Shown here: piece after piece, positions 19,636 through 32,446 of the stretch | Layout of the letters: each line of letters opens with the position of its first letter | How positions within the stretch are numbered: the first letter of the stretch is position 1 | Source: Stutzerimonas chloritidismutans AW-1 | GTDB lineage: Bacteria > Pseudomonadota > Gammaproteobacteria > Pseudomonadales > Pseudomonadaceae | Length of the DNA: 64,000 nucleotides | Assembly (NCBI RefSeq): GCF_000495915.1 | Contig: NZ_AOFQ01000056.1 | Coordinates: forward strand, 1-64,000 | Reading direction: 5' to 3' | Translations under genes and position numbers: made by a program | Notes under the pieces: model-generated | Told to the model about the DNA's origin: nothing | The model's input: only the letters and a program-made list of their open reading frames with translations | The model's database searches: none

Positions 19636-22160
19636 CACCGACCCCGAAGAGCGGCGCGCCCGCCACCGATCTCGACCAGTTGCAGGACCAGTTCAACGAG
19701 GTCTGGGGCAACCCCCGTGGTTGGCGTGCGCTGACCATCGTCAACCACACCAGCATCGGTCTGCGCTTTCTGGTCACCGGAGCCTTCTTCTTCCTCGTCG
19801 GCGGCCTGCTGGCGATGCTGATCCGCACACAGCTCGCCCTCCCCGGCTACGAGCTGATGGAGCCGGACGTCTACAACCAGGTCTTCACCATGCACGGCAC
19901 GGTGATGATGTTCCTCTTCGCGGTGCCGATGATGGAGGGGTTGGCGGTCTACCTGATACCGAAGATGATCGGTGCCCGCGACCTGGTTTTCCCGCGCCTT
20001 TCCGCCCTGGGCTACTACTGCTACCTGTTCGGCGGGCTGATCCTGCTGTCGAGCATCTTTCTCGACGTCGCGCCCAAGGCCGGCTGGTTCATGTACACGC
20101 CGCTGTCCAGCTCGGCACATACCCCCGGGGTGAACTCGGATTTCTGGCTGCTGGGCATCACCTTCGTCGAGATTTCCGCGGTATCCGCTGGCGTCGAACT
20201 GGTGGTATCGATCCTGCGCACCCGCACCAACGGCATGGCGCTGCACAAGATGCCGCTGTACGCCTGGTACATCCTGGTGATGGCGATGATGATCGTGGTC
20301 GGCTTTCCGCCGCTGATCCTCGGCTCGATCCTGCTGGAGCTGGAGCGCGCGGCCGGCATGCCGTTCTTCGATGTCGCCCGCGGTGGCGATCCGGTGCTCT
20401 GGCAGCACCTGTTCTGGCTGTTCGGTCACCCGGAGGTGTACATCATCTTCCTGCCCGGCGCTGGCATCGTCTCCACGCTGATTCCAGTGTTCTGCCAGCG
20501 CCCGCTGGTGGGCTACCGCTGGGTCGTGCTGGGCGTACTGACCACCGGCTTCATCAGCTTCGGACTATGGGTGCACCACATGTTCACGGTGGGCATTCCG
20601 CAGCTGGCCACGGCGTTCTTCTCGGCGGCGAGCATGCTGGTGGCAATCCCCACCGGCGTGCAGATCTTCGCCTGGCTGGCGACGCTCTGGCTCGGCAAAC
20701 CGGTGTACAGGGTGCCAATGCTCTGGCTGGTGGGCTTTCTGATCGTCTTCGTCGCCGGCGGCCTGACCGGGGTCATGCTGGCGCTGGTGCCGTTCGACTG
20801 GCAGGTACACGACACCCATTTCGTCGTCGCGCACATGCACTACGTGCTGGTGGGCGGCATGTTGTTCCCGCTGATGGCCGGTCTGTACTACTGGCTGCCG
20901 CACTTCTCCGGGCGCATGCCGTCGGAAAAGCTCGGCCGCTGGGGCTTCTGGCTGTTCTTCATCGGCTTCAACGTGACCTTCATGATCATGCACTGGACGG
21001 GCCTGATCGGCATGCCACGGCGCGTCTACACCTATGACACCGGCCTCGGCTGGGACATGCCCAACCTGGTGTCGTCGATCGGCAGCTTCATCATGGCCGT
21101 GGGTGTCGCCACCATCCTGCTGGACATCATCCTGCACTTCCGCTTCGGCATCCCGGCGCCGAAGAATCCCTGGAAAGCCGATACCCTCGAGTGGGCCACC
21201 AGCCTGCCACCCAGCGCGTACAACTTCGTCAGCCTGCCCGACGTGACGGACCGTCATCCGTTGTGGAAAGACCCGGCCCTGCCCGACAGCATCGCCCGCG
21301 GCGAACATGCGCTGACGGTGATCGACCACGGTCGACGGGAGACCTGGGGCAGTGATCCGCTGACGGGCAAGGTCCGTGAGATCATTCATTTGCCTGGCAA
21401 CAGCTGGCTGCCGTTCATTGCCTCGGTGTTCCTTGCGGTGCTCTGCCTGAGCCTGCTGAACAAAGCGTACATCCTCGCGATCATCGCCACCGTGGCAACG
21501 CTGATCGTGCTGCTGCGCTGGTCCTGGGAAAACGGCGCCCATCCTGCTGCCGCGCCGGACGCCCATACCCAACCGGGCGAGCCACCGCTGCACTCGCGTA
21601 CGTTCGACGGCCCGGGCCTGTGGGGCATGGGCGTGACGCTGCTGGCCAATGGCGCGCTGTACCTTTCGCTGCTGTTCGGCTGGTTCTATCTGTGGACCGT
21701 GTCGCCGCAATGGCAGGTGCCGGACAGCGACCTGAACGGTTGGTTGATGCTGGCCAGCACCGTGTTACTGAGTGCCGGCACGCTCTGGCTGCACCAGCTG
21801 ATCAAGCGTCTGCGCGCCGGTATGCATCGCGGGCTGATGGGGCAACTTGCCGTGTTGGCGATCGTCGCCTTCATTCAATCGGCGCTGCTGCTCTGGCTGA
21901 TGCTATCGGCCGGTTTGGCACCGACCGAAACGGCCCACGATGCAGTGATCTTCGTAATGCTGGCGTACAACCTGATTCATTGCACGCTGGCAGCGGTGCT
22001 GACCGGCCTGCAGGCGTGGCGGGTAGCCCTCGGTTACGTGGGCGACAAAGCGCCATACGAGCCCATCGTGGTCGAGCAGCTCTGGTACTACAACCTGGGT
22101 GTGCTGTGGGTCAGCTATGCGGCGATCGTGTTGTTCCCGGCGACCTGGGGAGGTGCCTGA
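19632..22160 (+). CDS. coxA: Cytochrome c oxidase subunit I-III fusion (caa3 type)
   Basis: Catalytic subunit fused to subunit III, 842 aa, in the inner membrane; reduces O2 to water and pumps protons. The subunit I part (about 1-560) shows EVWGNPRGW, the haem a ligand region VFTMHGTVMMFLF, the CuB/cross-link region FGHPEVYIIFLPG (His-x3-Tyr), the CuB pair WVHHMFTVG and the haem ligands VAHMHYVLVGG. After a linker (about 560-660) the subunit III part has FDGPGLWGMGVTLLANGALY and further helices to the end. Fusion of I and III is known in some caa3 oxidases. The ATG at 19632 overlaps the stop of the shifted coxB frame (ATGA), a sign of translational coupling; upstream codons in this frame are not oxidase-like. 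Confidence 0.95.
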   Translation: MTPTPKSGAPATDLDQLQDQFNEVWGNPRGWRALTIVNHTSIGLRFLVTGAFFFLVGGLLAMLIRTQLALPGYELMEPDVYNQVFTMHGTVMMFLFAVPMMEGLAVYLIPKMIGARDLVFPRLSALGYYCYLFGGLILLSSIFLDVAPKAGWFMYTPLSSSAHTPGVNSDFWLLGITFVEISAVSAGVELVVSILRTRTNGMALHKMPLYAWYILVMAMMIVVGFPPLILGSILLELERAAGMPFFDVARGGDPVLWQHLFWLFGHPEVYIIFLPGAGIVSTLIPVFCQRPLVGYRWVVLGVLTTGFISFGLWVHHMFTVGIPQLATAFFSAASMLVAIPTGVQIFAWLATLWLGKPVYRVPMLWLVGFLIVFVAGGLTGVMLALVPFDWQVHDTHFVVAHMHYVLVGGMLFPLMAGLYYWLPHFSGRMPSEKLGRWGFWLFFIGFNVTFMIMHWTGLIGMPRRVYTYDTGLGWDMPNLVSSIGSFIMAVGVATILLDIILHFRFGIPAPKNPWKADTLEWATSLPPSAYNFVSLPDVTDRHPLWKDPALPDSIARGEHALTVIDHGRRETWGSDPLTGKVREIIHLPGNSWLPFIASVFLAVLCLSLLNKAYILAIIATVATLIVLLRWSWENGAHPAAAPDAHTQPGEPPLHSRTFDGPGLWGMGVTLLANGALYLSLLFGWFYLWTVSPQWQVPDSDLNGWLMLASTVLLSAGTLWLHQLIKRLRAGMHRGLMGQLAVLAIVAFIQSALLLWLMLSAGLAPTETAHDAVIFVMLAYNLIHCTLAAVLTGLQAWRVALGYVGDKAPYEPIVVEQLWYYNLGVLWVSYAAIVLFPATWGGA

Positions 22161-22519
22161 TGGCCTATGCACGCACGTCGCCCTTTCACCCGGTGCAGAT
22201 CCCGATCGGCCTGATCATCTGGAGCCTGTGGTTTGTCGCGATGTACGGTGGCCAGGCGGTGATCTGCAAGGTGAGCCCACCGGACCCCGCGGACGGCGTA
22301 TGGAACTGGCTGAACGGCAGCCTCGGCGTGCTGACCCTGCTTACGCTCGGATTACTGTTGTGGATGGCGCGCTACTTCTGGCGCCTGTCACGGGGACCGG
22401 AGCAGTTGAACGAACGCCAGCAGTTCGTCACCAAGCTGGCTGCCGGCATTCACTTCATCGCGGCGCTGGCGACCCTGTTCGTTGGCATTCCGCTGCTGCA
22501 GATTCCGCCATGCCTGTAA
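22160..22519 (+). CDS. Small membrane protein of the caa3 cluster
   Basis: Protein of 119 aa with three hydrophobic helices (IGLIIWSLWFVAMYGGQAVI, LGVLTLLTLGLLLWMARYF, LAAGIHFIAALATLFVGIPL). I do not recognise a named family. Its ATG overlaps the coxA stop (TGATGG) and its end overlaps the ctaG start, so it is translated as part of the oxidase operon. A fourth-subunit or assembly role is a reasonable guess from position only. Confidence 0.8.
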   Translation: MAYARTSPFHPVQIPIGLIIWSLWFVAMYGGQAVICKVSPPDPADGVWNWLNGSLGVLTLLTLGLLLWMARYFWRLSRGPEQLNERQQFVTKLAAGIHFIAALATLFVGIPLLQIPPCL

Positions 22520-23358
22520 TTCGGCCCCCGATGCGCTGGGCAGCCGCTGCAGCCTTGACCGCCATCTTCCTGCCGGTATCGGCGCAGGCCCATGGCCTTT
22601 TCGATGCCCACCTGCTGGACCGCGCGCCATTGCTGCTCACGGCGGTGCTGGTCGCGGCCGCCTGGCTGCTCTATGTTCTGGGCGCCCGCAAGGTACCGCC
22701 GCGGCGGAGCGAGGCCCTCTGCTTTCACAGCGCCATGCTGCTGGCGGTGTTCTCGGTTTTCGGCCCCATCGACGACTGGGCGGAAAGCAGCACCAGCTGG
22801 CACATGACCCAGCACATGCTGTTCATCATCGTGATCGCGCCGCTGTGGGCGCTGGCCCGGCCGCTGCCGCAATGGCGCGGCGTCACCGGCCGCTTTGCCC
22901 AGCCGCTGTGGACCGGCATTCTGCGCGCCGGCCGCTACCCCACGCTGCTGGCGCTGCTGCATGGTGCGATCATCTGGATCTGGCACACGCCGAAGCTCTA
23001 TGTGCTGGCGCTGGACAACCTCTGGTGGCACGCCTTTGAACATGCGTGCTTTCTGTTCACCGGCTGGCTGTTCTGGTGGTCGGTGCTGCGCGCCAATCCG
23101 AAGCAGGTGCCCCAGGCGTTGATGGCCGTGTTGCTGACGCTGATGCACACCGGCCTGCTGGGCGCCCTGCTAACCTTCGGCACCGTCTCGTTCTATGGCG
23201 AAGGTCGCTCGGTGGACGACCAGCAACTCGCCGGCCTGATCATGTGGGTACCCGGTGGGCTTATCTATCTGATCGGCGGGGGCTGGATCGCCTGGCGCTG
23301 GCTGACCCGCATGTGGCGGCGCCAGCAAACGGGTGCTGCCCGGGAGGAGCTGGGCTGA
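22510..23358 (+). CDS. ctaG: CtaG-family (caa3_CtaG) oxidase assembly protein
   Basis: Protein of 282 aa with a cleavable-looking signal (ALTAIFLPVSAQA) and about seven membrane helices. WHMTQHMLFIIVIAPLWAL, HGAIIWIWHTPKLYVLAL, HAFEHACFLFTGWLFWW and LMHTGLLGALLTFG match the caa3_CtaG domain, which has several conserved membrane His residues thought to bind copper. Proteins of this family are needed for caa3 oxidase formation in Bacillus. The ATG at 22510 lies inside the end of the preceding gene. Not homologous to the Cox11-type protein also called CtaG. Confidence 0.9.
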   Translation: MPVIRPPMRWAAAAALTAIFLPVSAQAHGLFDAHLLDRAPLLLTAVLVAAAWLLYVLGARKVPPRRSEALCFHSAMLLAVFSVFGPIDDWAESSTSWHMTQHMLFIIVIAPLWALARPLPQWRGVTGRFAQPLWTGILRAGRYPTLLALLHGAIIWIWHTPKLYVLALDNLWWHAFEHACFLFTGWLFWWSVLRANPKQVPQALMAVLLTLMHTGLLGALLTFGTVSFYGEGRSVDDQQLAGLIMWVPGGLIYLIGGGWIAWRWLTRMWRRQQTGAAREELG

Positions 23359-23387
23359 GGCTGCGAACGAGCGTGCAGCCGCGTCGC

Positions 23388-23639
23388 TCATTCGCTCTTC
23401 TTGCGAATCCAGTAGAGGTAGGTGCCAGCCGCTTCCTGCTGCTCGACCAGGTCATGGCCGAGAAAGATGCAGAACTTCGGAATATCTCTCTGGGTCGAGG
23501 GATCGGTCGCGATCACCTTGAGCAGCGCACCACCGGCCAGATCGCGCACCTTGTTGTGCAACATCATCACCGGCTCGGGGCAGTTCAGGCCGCTGGCATC
23601 GAGCACGGCATCGACGGACATTTCAGCTGATTGGGTCAT
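23388..23639 (-). CDS. tusA: TusA-like sulfurtransferase
   Basis: Protein of 83 aa of the TusA/SirA family, which carries sulfur as a persulfide on a single cysteine, as in tRNA 2-thiouridine synthesis. The active motif is [15 protein letters not shown] with the Cys-Pro pair; the C-terminus has [14 protein letters not shown] and YWIRKK. The ATG at 23639 matches the family start; the open frame to 23693 is an extension over the intergenic region. It lies downstream of rlmM on the same strand, an arrangement also found in P. aeruginosa. Confidence 0.92.
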   Translation of the reverse strand: MTQSAEMSVDAVLDASGLNCPEPVMMLHNKVRDLAGGALLKVIATDPSTQRDIPKFCIFLGHDLVEQQEAAGTYLYWIRKKSE

Positions 23640-23704
23640 CTTGGGCTCCGGAAAACTGGCGTGCATTGTTACGCATGCGCGCAGGCGGGTCATCCGCTGG
23701 CTGA

Positions 23705-24754
23705 TCAGAGACGCCGCAGGTGGCAGGTCACCTCTTCACGGTCGTGGTACAGCTGCTTGCAGCCGATGCTGGCCTTGACGCCGCGCGCGGCCAGGCCATC
23801 GGCGATGCGCTCCAGCAGCCGCTTGACCTCGGCGTAGCGCTGCTTCATCGGCAGCTTGAGGTTCACCACCGCCTCGCGGCACAGGCCCTCGCCGATCCAG
23901 GTTTCCAGCAGTGCAGCATTGCGCGCCGGCTTTTCGACGATATCGCAGACCATCCAGTTCACCGGCTTGCGCGGGCGAAACGTGAAGCCGTCGGCACGGA
24001 AATGTTCGACCAGCCCGGAATCCATCAGCTCGGCGTCCATCGGGCCGTTGTCCACGGCGCTGACCTTGATGTGTCGGTTGACCAGCTGCCAGGTCCAGCC
24101 ACCCGGCGCTGCGCCGAGATCGACGCCGGTCATGCCCGCCGCCAAACGCGCATCCCACTGGTCGCGCGGGATGAAATGGTGCCATGCCTCCTCCAGCTTT
24201 AGCGTGGAACGACTGGGCGCCTGGCGCGGGAACTTCAGTCGCGGGATACCCATCGGCCACAAGGCGCTGTTGTTCACCTCGGCAATACCGACGAACACCT
24301 CACGGCCACTCTTGAAGGTCAGCAACAGTCGCGGGCCGTTGCCCTGCTCGTCGAGGCGGCCGGCCTTGATCAGCGCCTTGCGTAGCGGTGCCTCGAACTT
24401 GCGGCAGAAGTTGGAAAGCTCCTTGCCGTCGTTGGTATCCAGCACTTCCAACCACAGGCCGCTGCACACCGGGTAGCTGGCCAGATACGCCAGCAGCACG
24501 CTGATACGATCCGTTTCAGGAAGTTGCAGATACTCGCCGCGCGCCCATTGCCGCGGAAAGATCAGTTCGGCGAAACGCAGCTTGCGCATCAGCCGCTCGG
24601 CGCCGCCACTTTCGCTGCAGATGAATTCCGCGCTGGCGCTCTCCGGCCGCGCCTTGGCGTAGCCGGTCACTTCCAGAATGGCGGCGTGTTCGCTGATTTC
24701 CGCGCAGACCTCGCCCTCGAAACCGGGGCGGCAATGCAGCAGCAATGTGTTCAT
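23705..24754 (-). CDS. rlmM: 23S rRNA C2498 2'-O-ribose methyltransferase RlmM
   Basis: Methylates C2498 of 23S rRNA before ribosome assembly. The 349-aa protein starts [20 protein letters not shown] (THUMP-like N-terminal part), then has the Rossmann methyltransferase domain with the SAM site [15 protein letters not shown] and the catalytic-core regions VCDIVEKP and [10 protein letters not shown]. The length is normal. It is divergent from acnA and upstream of tusA. Confidence 0.95.
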   Translation of the reverse strand: MNTLLLHCRPGFEGEVCAEISEHAAILEVTGYAKARPESASAEFICSESGGAERLMRKLRFAELIFPRQWARGEYLQLPETDRISVLLAYLASYPVCSGLWLEVLDTNDGKELSNFCRKFEAPLRKALIKAGRLDEQGNGPRLLLTFKSGREVFVGIAEVNNSALWPMGIPRLKFPRQAPSRSTLKLEEAWHHFIPRDQWDARLAAGMTGVDLGAAPGGWTWQLVNRHIKVSAVDNGPMDAELMDSGLVEHFRADGFTFRPRKPVNWMVCDIVEKPARNAALLETWIGEGLCREAVVNLKLPMKQRYAEVKRLLERIADGLAARGVKASIGCKQLYHDREEVTCHLRRL

Positions 24755-24918
24755 GTTCGAATCCTGTCAGCGATCGGGCCAGCGCCAAAGCCGCGCATCA
24801 TAGCTGACCATGGGAACCCTCGCCCGCATGACCCGGTCCAGTGCAGTAGCGAAGCCCCATGGGTTTCACCGCTCGTTCATCAGCCAGCCCTTACCGTGTG
24901 GGCACAAGGAGATGAGGA

Positions 24919-27594
<2,676 letters not shown>

Positions 27595-27935
27595 GCGAAA
27601 CCGGAAACGCCGATGCGATTCCTTTCGAATCGGCGTCCGCCGGTCCTTCGGCGATTGGTTTCCAGCTGCCCTGACGTCCCTGCCCGCTGCCCGGCTCCCT
27701 GAGTTCGCTTCGCATCGCGAAGCACCGGACACGCACCGACAATGCCCAAAACCCGTTACAGAACCATTAAGCCATGGCTGCCGCTGGTCGCCTGTGCGCA
27801 GGAGAAGCTGATCCACAGATCAGCTTTGGCTCAAGAACGCCACTCTCCGGCCGACCAACTGGTCAGCCTGACCCATTAGAAAAACATAAGGTCGGGTGCG
27901 ACACCCTACGATTCCTCTGCCAGGCGTGATAGTCG
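27595..27935. other. acnA-aer intergenic region
   Basis: About 340 bases without a gene. It holds several dyads: ACGCCGAT/ATCGGCGT (27607-27636) just after acnA, GCTTCGC-ATC-GCGAAGC (27707-27723), and AAGCTGAT-CCACAG-ATCAGCTT (27805-27826). None is followed by a T run. The first may be the acnA transcript end. A FliA-like promoter candidate lies at 27831-27857. Confidence 0.6.
27831..27857 (+). promoter_or_regulatory. Possible sigma-28 promoter of the aer-type gene
   Basis: TCAA, 15 bases, then GCCGACCA: right spacing for FliA and good agreement with GCCGATAA in the first five bases, but not perfect. Chemoreceptor genes are commonly FliA dependent. Confidence 0.35.
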
Positions 27936-29503
27936 ATGCGTAACAATCAACCCGTAACTCAGCGTGAATACGCGTTTCCTGATCAGCAACGCCTCATCTC
28001 GACCACCGACCTCAAAGGCCAGATCACCTACTGCAACGACATATTTGCCGAGGTCAGCGGCTTCGCTCGTGACGAACTGATTCGCGCGCCGCATAACTTG
28101 GTGCGCCATCCGGATGTGCCGCCGGCCGTGTTCGACCACATGTGGACGACCCTCAAGCAGGGCAAGCCGTGGATGGGCATCGTCAAGAACCGGCGCAAGA
28201 CCGGCGACCATTATTGGGTCAACGCCTACGTCACGCCCATTTTCGATCAGCAGCGCCAGGTAACAGGCTATGAGTCGGTGCGTACCAAACCGACCCGCGA
28301 ACAGGTTCAGCGAGCCGAAGCCCTGTATGCGCGCATCAATTCCGGCAAGTCCGGCGTGCCCCGCCGCGACACCTGGCTGCCCGTATTGAGCAAATGGCTG
28401 CCGTTTCTGGTCATCAGCCAGGTAGGATTTCTGGTCGGGGCCAGCTTCGATCATGCATTGGGGTTCATCGCCGCCGCGCTGCTGGCCGTACCGTTCGGCC
28501 TGGTCGCGCTGCACTGGCAGCAACGTGGCATAAAGCGCCTGTTGCAGCTGGCGAGCGAGAGCACCAGTGACCCGCTCATCGCACGCATGTATACCGACAG
28601 CAGCGAGGTCGAAGCCCAGCTGGAAATGGCGATGCTCAGCCAGCACGCGCATCTGAAGACCTGCCTCACGCGCTTGCAGGACATGGCCGTGCAGTTGCAG
28701 GGCAAGCCAAACAGGCCGACTCGCTCGCACAGAACTGCGCCAACGGCCTGGTGCAGCAGCATCAGGAAACCGAGCAGGTCGCAACGGCGATCAACGAGAT
28801 GGCCGCGACGACGCAGGAAGTCGCCGGCAACGTCGCGCTGGCCGCCGACGCGACCCGAGAGGCCAGCCGCCTCACCGATCAGGGCCGCGCGGTCACTGCC
28901 GAGACACGCAAGGCCATTCAGCAGCTATCCGAATCCGTCGCCAAGACGGGCGAAGCGGTCAACCAACTGGCCAACGACAGCGAGGCGATCGGCAGCGTGG
29001 TCGATGTGATCAAGAGCATCGCCGACCAGACCAACCTGCTGGCACTCAACGCCGCGATCGAGGCTGCGCGTGCCGGTGAAAGTGGCCGCGGCTTCGCGGT
29101 GGTCGCCGACGAAGTCCGCCAGCTTGCCCAACGAACGGCCAGTGCCACGGGTGAGATCCACCAACTGATCGAAAAGCTTCAGTCGCAGGCGCGCCACGCC
29201 GTGCAGACCACCGAGGATGGCCGCGTGCATGCGACGCGCGGCGTCGATCAGGTGGTCCAGGCCGATCAGGCCCTCAGCGGGATCAATGAGGCGATGGGCA
29301 ATATCATCGACATGACCACGCAGATCGCGTCCGCGACGGAGCAGCAGAGCGCGGTGGCCGACGAGATCAGCAACAACGTCAGCACCATCGCCCAGCTGGC
29401 CGAACAGACCACTGGTGACGCGCGCAGCTCTGCGCTGCTCAGCGAGGACCTCGCCGCCACGGCGCAAGGGCAGTACGCCCTGGTCGAGCGCTTCAACCGC
29501 TAG
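27936..29503 (+). pseudogene. aer: Aer-type PAS-domain chemoreceptor, frameshifted
   Basis: Energy/oxygen taxis receptor: an N-terminal PAS domain senses redox state, and a cytoplasmic signalling domain talks to CheW/CheA. The first frame (from ATG 27936) gives the PAS domain (STTDLKGQITYCNDIFAEVS, PHNLVRHPDVPPAVFDHMW), a membrane hairpin around 150-185 and part of the HAMP-like region, then turns into low-complexity Arg/Ser sequence. The true continuation lies one frame away from about 28706 ([29 protein letters not shown] and the receptor hairpin tip [19 protein letters not shown]) to the stop at 29503. One missing base near 28701-28706 (for instance GGC for GGCC) explains it; repair gives about 522 aa, the normal Aer length. 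Real mutation or sequencing error. Confidence 0.85.
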
Positions 29504-29511
29504 GAAAAGCC

Positions 29512-29538
29512 GCAGCCGGTATCGCTCGATCCGGCTGC
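29512..29538. terminator. Hairpin between convergent aer and hydrolase genes
   Basis: GCAGCCGG and CCGGCTGC form an eight-base stem with a loop that can pair further (ATCG/CGAT). It lies directly between the two convergent stops; there is no T run. Confidence 0.5.
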
Positions 29539-29547
29539 AGGCAGCGC

Positions 29548-30240
29548 TCAGTGCGAGATCACACCCTGGAGAAACGCGGCAATCGCATCGGCAGTGCTGT
29601 CGAGGTGCTGGTCGTGGCTCAGGCCCGAGCGTTTTAGCGGTTTGAGATCGTGATCGGCGGCGGCCAGCCAGTGCAGCGCAATCGCCGGGGATAGCGCGTA
29701 CTGTGCCACCGTTTCATGATCACCCAAGGCGTCGCGCTCACCCTGGACAACCAAGGTCGGTGTCTGCAGCGTGGCGAGATGCGCCACCCGAGGCTTTTCC
29801 GGCTTGCCGGCGGCATAGAACGGATAACCCAGGCAGACCAACGCATCCGCGCCCAACTCATCGGCCAGCAAACTGGCCATTCGTCCCCCCATCGACTTGC
29901 CACCGATGGCCAGCGGTCCTGTGGCCTGCTGTCGCACCAGGGCATGGACTTCACGCCATTGGGCCAACAATTGAGCCTGTGGACTGGGCGGCCGCTTGCC
30001 TGCCCCGGCACGTCGCGCCGCCATGTAGGCGAACTCGAATCGGCAAACCGCTATCCCGCGCGCAGCAAGGCGCGCAGCCATTTGTTCCATGAACGGGCTG
30101 TCCATCGGTGCGCCTGCACCATGCGCCAGGATCAGGCTCACCCATGCGCCGCCAGACGGCCGGTTCCACCTGACGAGATACCCTTTGTCACTTTGTGTGT
30201 ATTGACCCGCGTCAATACCGGCAGATTGCCCTTTCCCCAT
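29548..30240 (-). CDS. Alpha/beta hydrolase of the TEX30/KANL3-like family
   Basis: Cytoplasmic serine-hydrolase-fold protein, 230 aa. [20 protein letters not shown] is the oxyanion region, the nucleophile elbow is [23 protein letters not shown] gives the Asp region and [10 protein letters not shown] the His. Substrate unknown. I use the ATG at 30240, which has an AAGG ribosome site; an open stretch of 25 codons upstream overlaps the ccoN leader. An Anr-type box (30202-30215) lies inside codons 8-13 of this start, so a later start (for example GTG at [10 protein letters not shown]) is possible. Divergent from ccoN. Confidence 0.8.
   Translation of the reverse strand: MGKGQSAGIDAGQYTQSDKGYLVRWNRPSGGAWVSLILAHGAGAPMDSPFMEQMAARLAARGIAVCRFEFAYMAARRAGAGKRPPSPQAQLLAQWREVHALVRQQATGPLAIGGKSMGGRMASLLADELGADALVCLGYPFYAAGKPEKPRVAHLATLQTPTLVVQGERDALGDHETVAQYALSPAIALHWLAAADHDLKPLKRSGLSHDQHLDSTADAIAAFLQGVISH
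30202..30215 (+). promoter_or_regulatory. Anr/FNR box upstream of the first ccoN
   Basis: TTGAC-CCGC-GTCAA is a perfect dyad of the Anr type (consensus TTGAT-N4-ATCAA). A -10-like TATTAG lies at 30256-30261, which would place the box centre near -60, the class I activator position. This predicts induction of the first cbb3 operon at low oxygen, as known for the cco2 operon of P. aeruginosa. The box lies inside the divergent hydrolase frame. Confidence 0.8.
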
Positions 30241-30302
30241 CCTTGCCCCGCTTTCTATTAGAAAGAAAAAACTGCTCATTACCCGTGGATGGAAGTCCAT
30301 AC

Positions 30303-31727
30303 ATGAACACAGCAACCAGTACCGCCTACAGTTACAAGGTGGTCCGCCAATTCGCCATCATGACGGTGGTGTGGGGAATCGTCGGGATGGGGCTCGGCGT
30401 TTTCATCGCAGCACAATTGGCCTGGCCATTTCTGAACCTTGACCTCCCCTGGACCAGTTTCGGTCGTCTACGTCCATTGCACACCAACGCGGTGATCTTC
30501 GCCTTCGGCGGCTGTGCTCTGTTCGCAACTTCCTACTACTCGGTACAGCGTACCTGTCAGACCACACTGTTCGCGCCGAAGTTGGCCGCGTTCACGTTCT
30601 GGGGCTGGCAGCTGGTCATCCTGCTCGCCGCGATCTCCCTGCCGCTGGGCTTCACCAGCTCCAAGGAATATGCGGAACTGGAGTGGCCGATCGACATCCT
30701 GATCACCATCGTCTGGGTGGCCTATGCGGTCGTCTTCTTCGGTACGCTGGCGACGCGCAAGGTCAAGCACATCTACGTCGGTAACTGGTTCTTCGGCGCC
30801 TTCATCCTGACCGTGGCCATTCTGCACATCGTCAACAACCTGGAAATCCCGGTCAGTTCGATGAAGTCCTACTCGCTGTATGCCGGTGCGACCGATGCGA
30901 TGGTGCAATGGTGGTACGGCCACAACGCCGTGGGCTTCTTCCTTACCGCCGGCTTCCTCGGGATCATGTACTACTTCGTGCCGAAGCAGGCCGAGCGTCC
31001 GGTGTATTCCTATCGCCTGTCGATCGTCCACTTCTGGGCACTGATCACCGTCTACATCTGGGCCGGTCCGCACCACCTGCACTACACCGCTCTGCCGGAT
31101 TGGGCGCAGAGCCTGGGCATGGTGATGTCGCTGATTCTGCTGGCTCCCAGCTGGGGCGGCATGATCAACGGCATGATGACCCTCTCGGGCGCCTGGCACA
31201 AACTGCGCAGCGACCCGATCCTGCGCTTCCTGGTGGTTTCGCTGGCGTTCTACGGCATGTCGACCTTCGAAGGCCCGATGATGGCCATCAAGACCGTCAA
31301 CGCCCTCTCGCACTACACCGACTGGACCATCGGCCACGTACACGCCGGCGCCCTCGGCTGGGTTGCCATGGTGTCCATCGGCGCGCTGTATCACCTGATT
31401 CCGAAGGTCTTCGGCCGCGCTCAGATGCACAGCGTCGCGCTGATCAACACCCACTTCTGGCTGGCCACCATCGGCACCGTGCTCTACATCGCCTCGATGT
31501 GGGTCAACGGTATCGCCCAGGGCCTGATGTGGCGCGCGATCAACGACGACGGCACGCTGACCTACTCCTTCGTCGAAGCACTGGAAGCCAGCCACCCCGG
31601 TTTCGTGGTGCGGATGATCGGTGGCGCGATCTTCTTCGCCGGCATGCTGGTGATGGCCTACAACACCTGGCGCACCGTGCAGGCTGCCAAGCCCGCCGAG
31701 TACGACGCTGCCGCGCAGATCGCCTGA
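30303..31727 (+). CDS. ccoN: cbb3-type cytochrome c oxidase subunit I (first copy)
   Basis: Catalytic subunit of the high-affinity cbb3 oxidase, 474 aa, about 12 helices. It binds haem b and the b3-CuB centre; the ligand helices include [51 protein letters not shown] and [17 protein letters not shown]. The ATG at 30303 follows GGAAG; the longer open frame upstream covers the promoter. It is first in ccoN-ccoO-ccoP, which lacks ccoQ. Expression is probably Anr dependent (30202-30215). Very similar to the second ccoN at 33735, with the largest differences in the first 100 residues. Confidence 0.97.
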   Translation: MNTATSTAYSYKVVRQFAIMTVVWGIVGMGLGVFIAAQLAWPFLNLDLPWTSFGRLRPLHTNAVIFAFGGCALFATSYYSVQRTCQTTLFAPKLAAFTFWGWQLVILLAAISLPLGFTSSKEYAELEWPIDILITIVWVAYAVVFFGTLATRKVKHIYVGNWFFGAFILTVAILHIVNNLEIPVSSMKSYSLYAGATDAMVQWWYGHNAVGFFLTAGFLGIMYYFVPKQAERPVYSYRLSIVHFWALITVYIWAGPHHLHYTALPDWAQSLGMVMSLILLAPSWGGMINGMMTLSGAWHKLRSDPILRFLVVSLAFYGMSTFEGPMMAIKTVNALSHYTDWTIGHVHAGALGWVAMVSIGALYHLIPKVFGRAQMHSVALINTHFWLATIGTVLYIASMWVNGIAQGLMWRAINDDGTLTYSFVEALEASHPGFVVRMIGGAIFFAGMLVMAYNTWRTVQAAKPAEYDAAAQIA

Positions 31728-31740
31728 GGAGCCTAGGTAA

Positions 31741-32352
<612 letters not shown>

Positions 32353-32370
32353 TCGCACAGCCAAGAAAAA

Positions 32371-32435
32371 TGACGGCTGGCTTCGCAGCCGTCAGGGACT
32401 TCAATCGCGGACAGCCAGAGTTGCTCGGGCTGTCC
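32371..32435 (+). other. Two hairpins between ccoO and ccoP (first operon)
   Basis: TGACGGCTG/CAGCCGTCA (32371-32394, nine-base stem) and GGACAGCC/GGCTGTCC (32409-32435, eight-base stem, 11-base loop) fill the 94-base ccoO-ccoP gap. The second operon has ccoQ at this place. Neither hairpin has a T run, so they may protect or balance the mRNA rather than end it. Confidence 0.6.
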
Positions 32436-32446
32436 AGGAGTAGCAC

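Noticed and set aside
27805-27826. AAGCTGAT-CCACAG-ATCAGCTT as an Anr box for aer
   Set aside because: The TGAT and ATCA half-sites are six bases apart; Anr/FNR sites need four.
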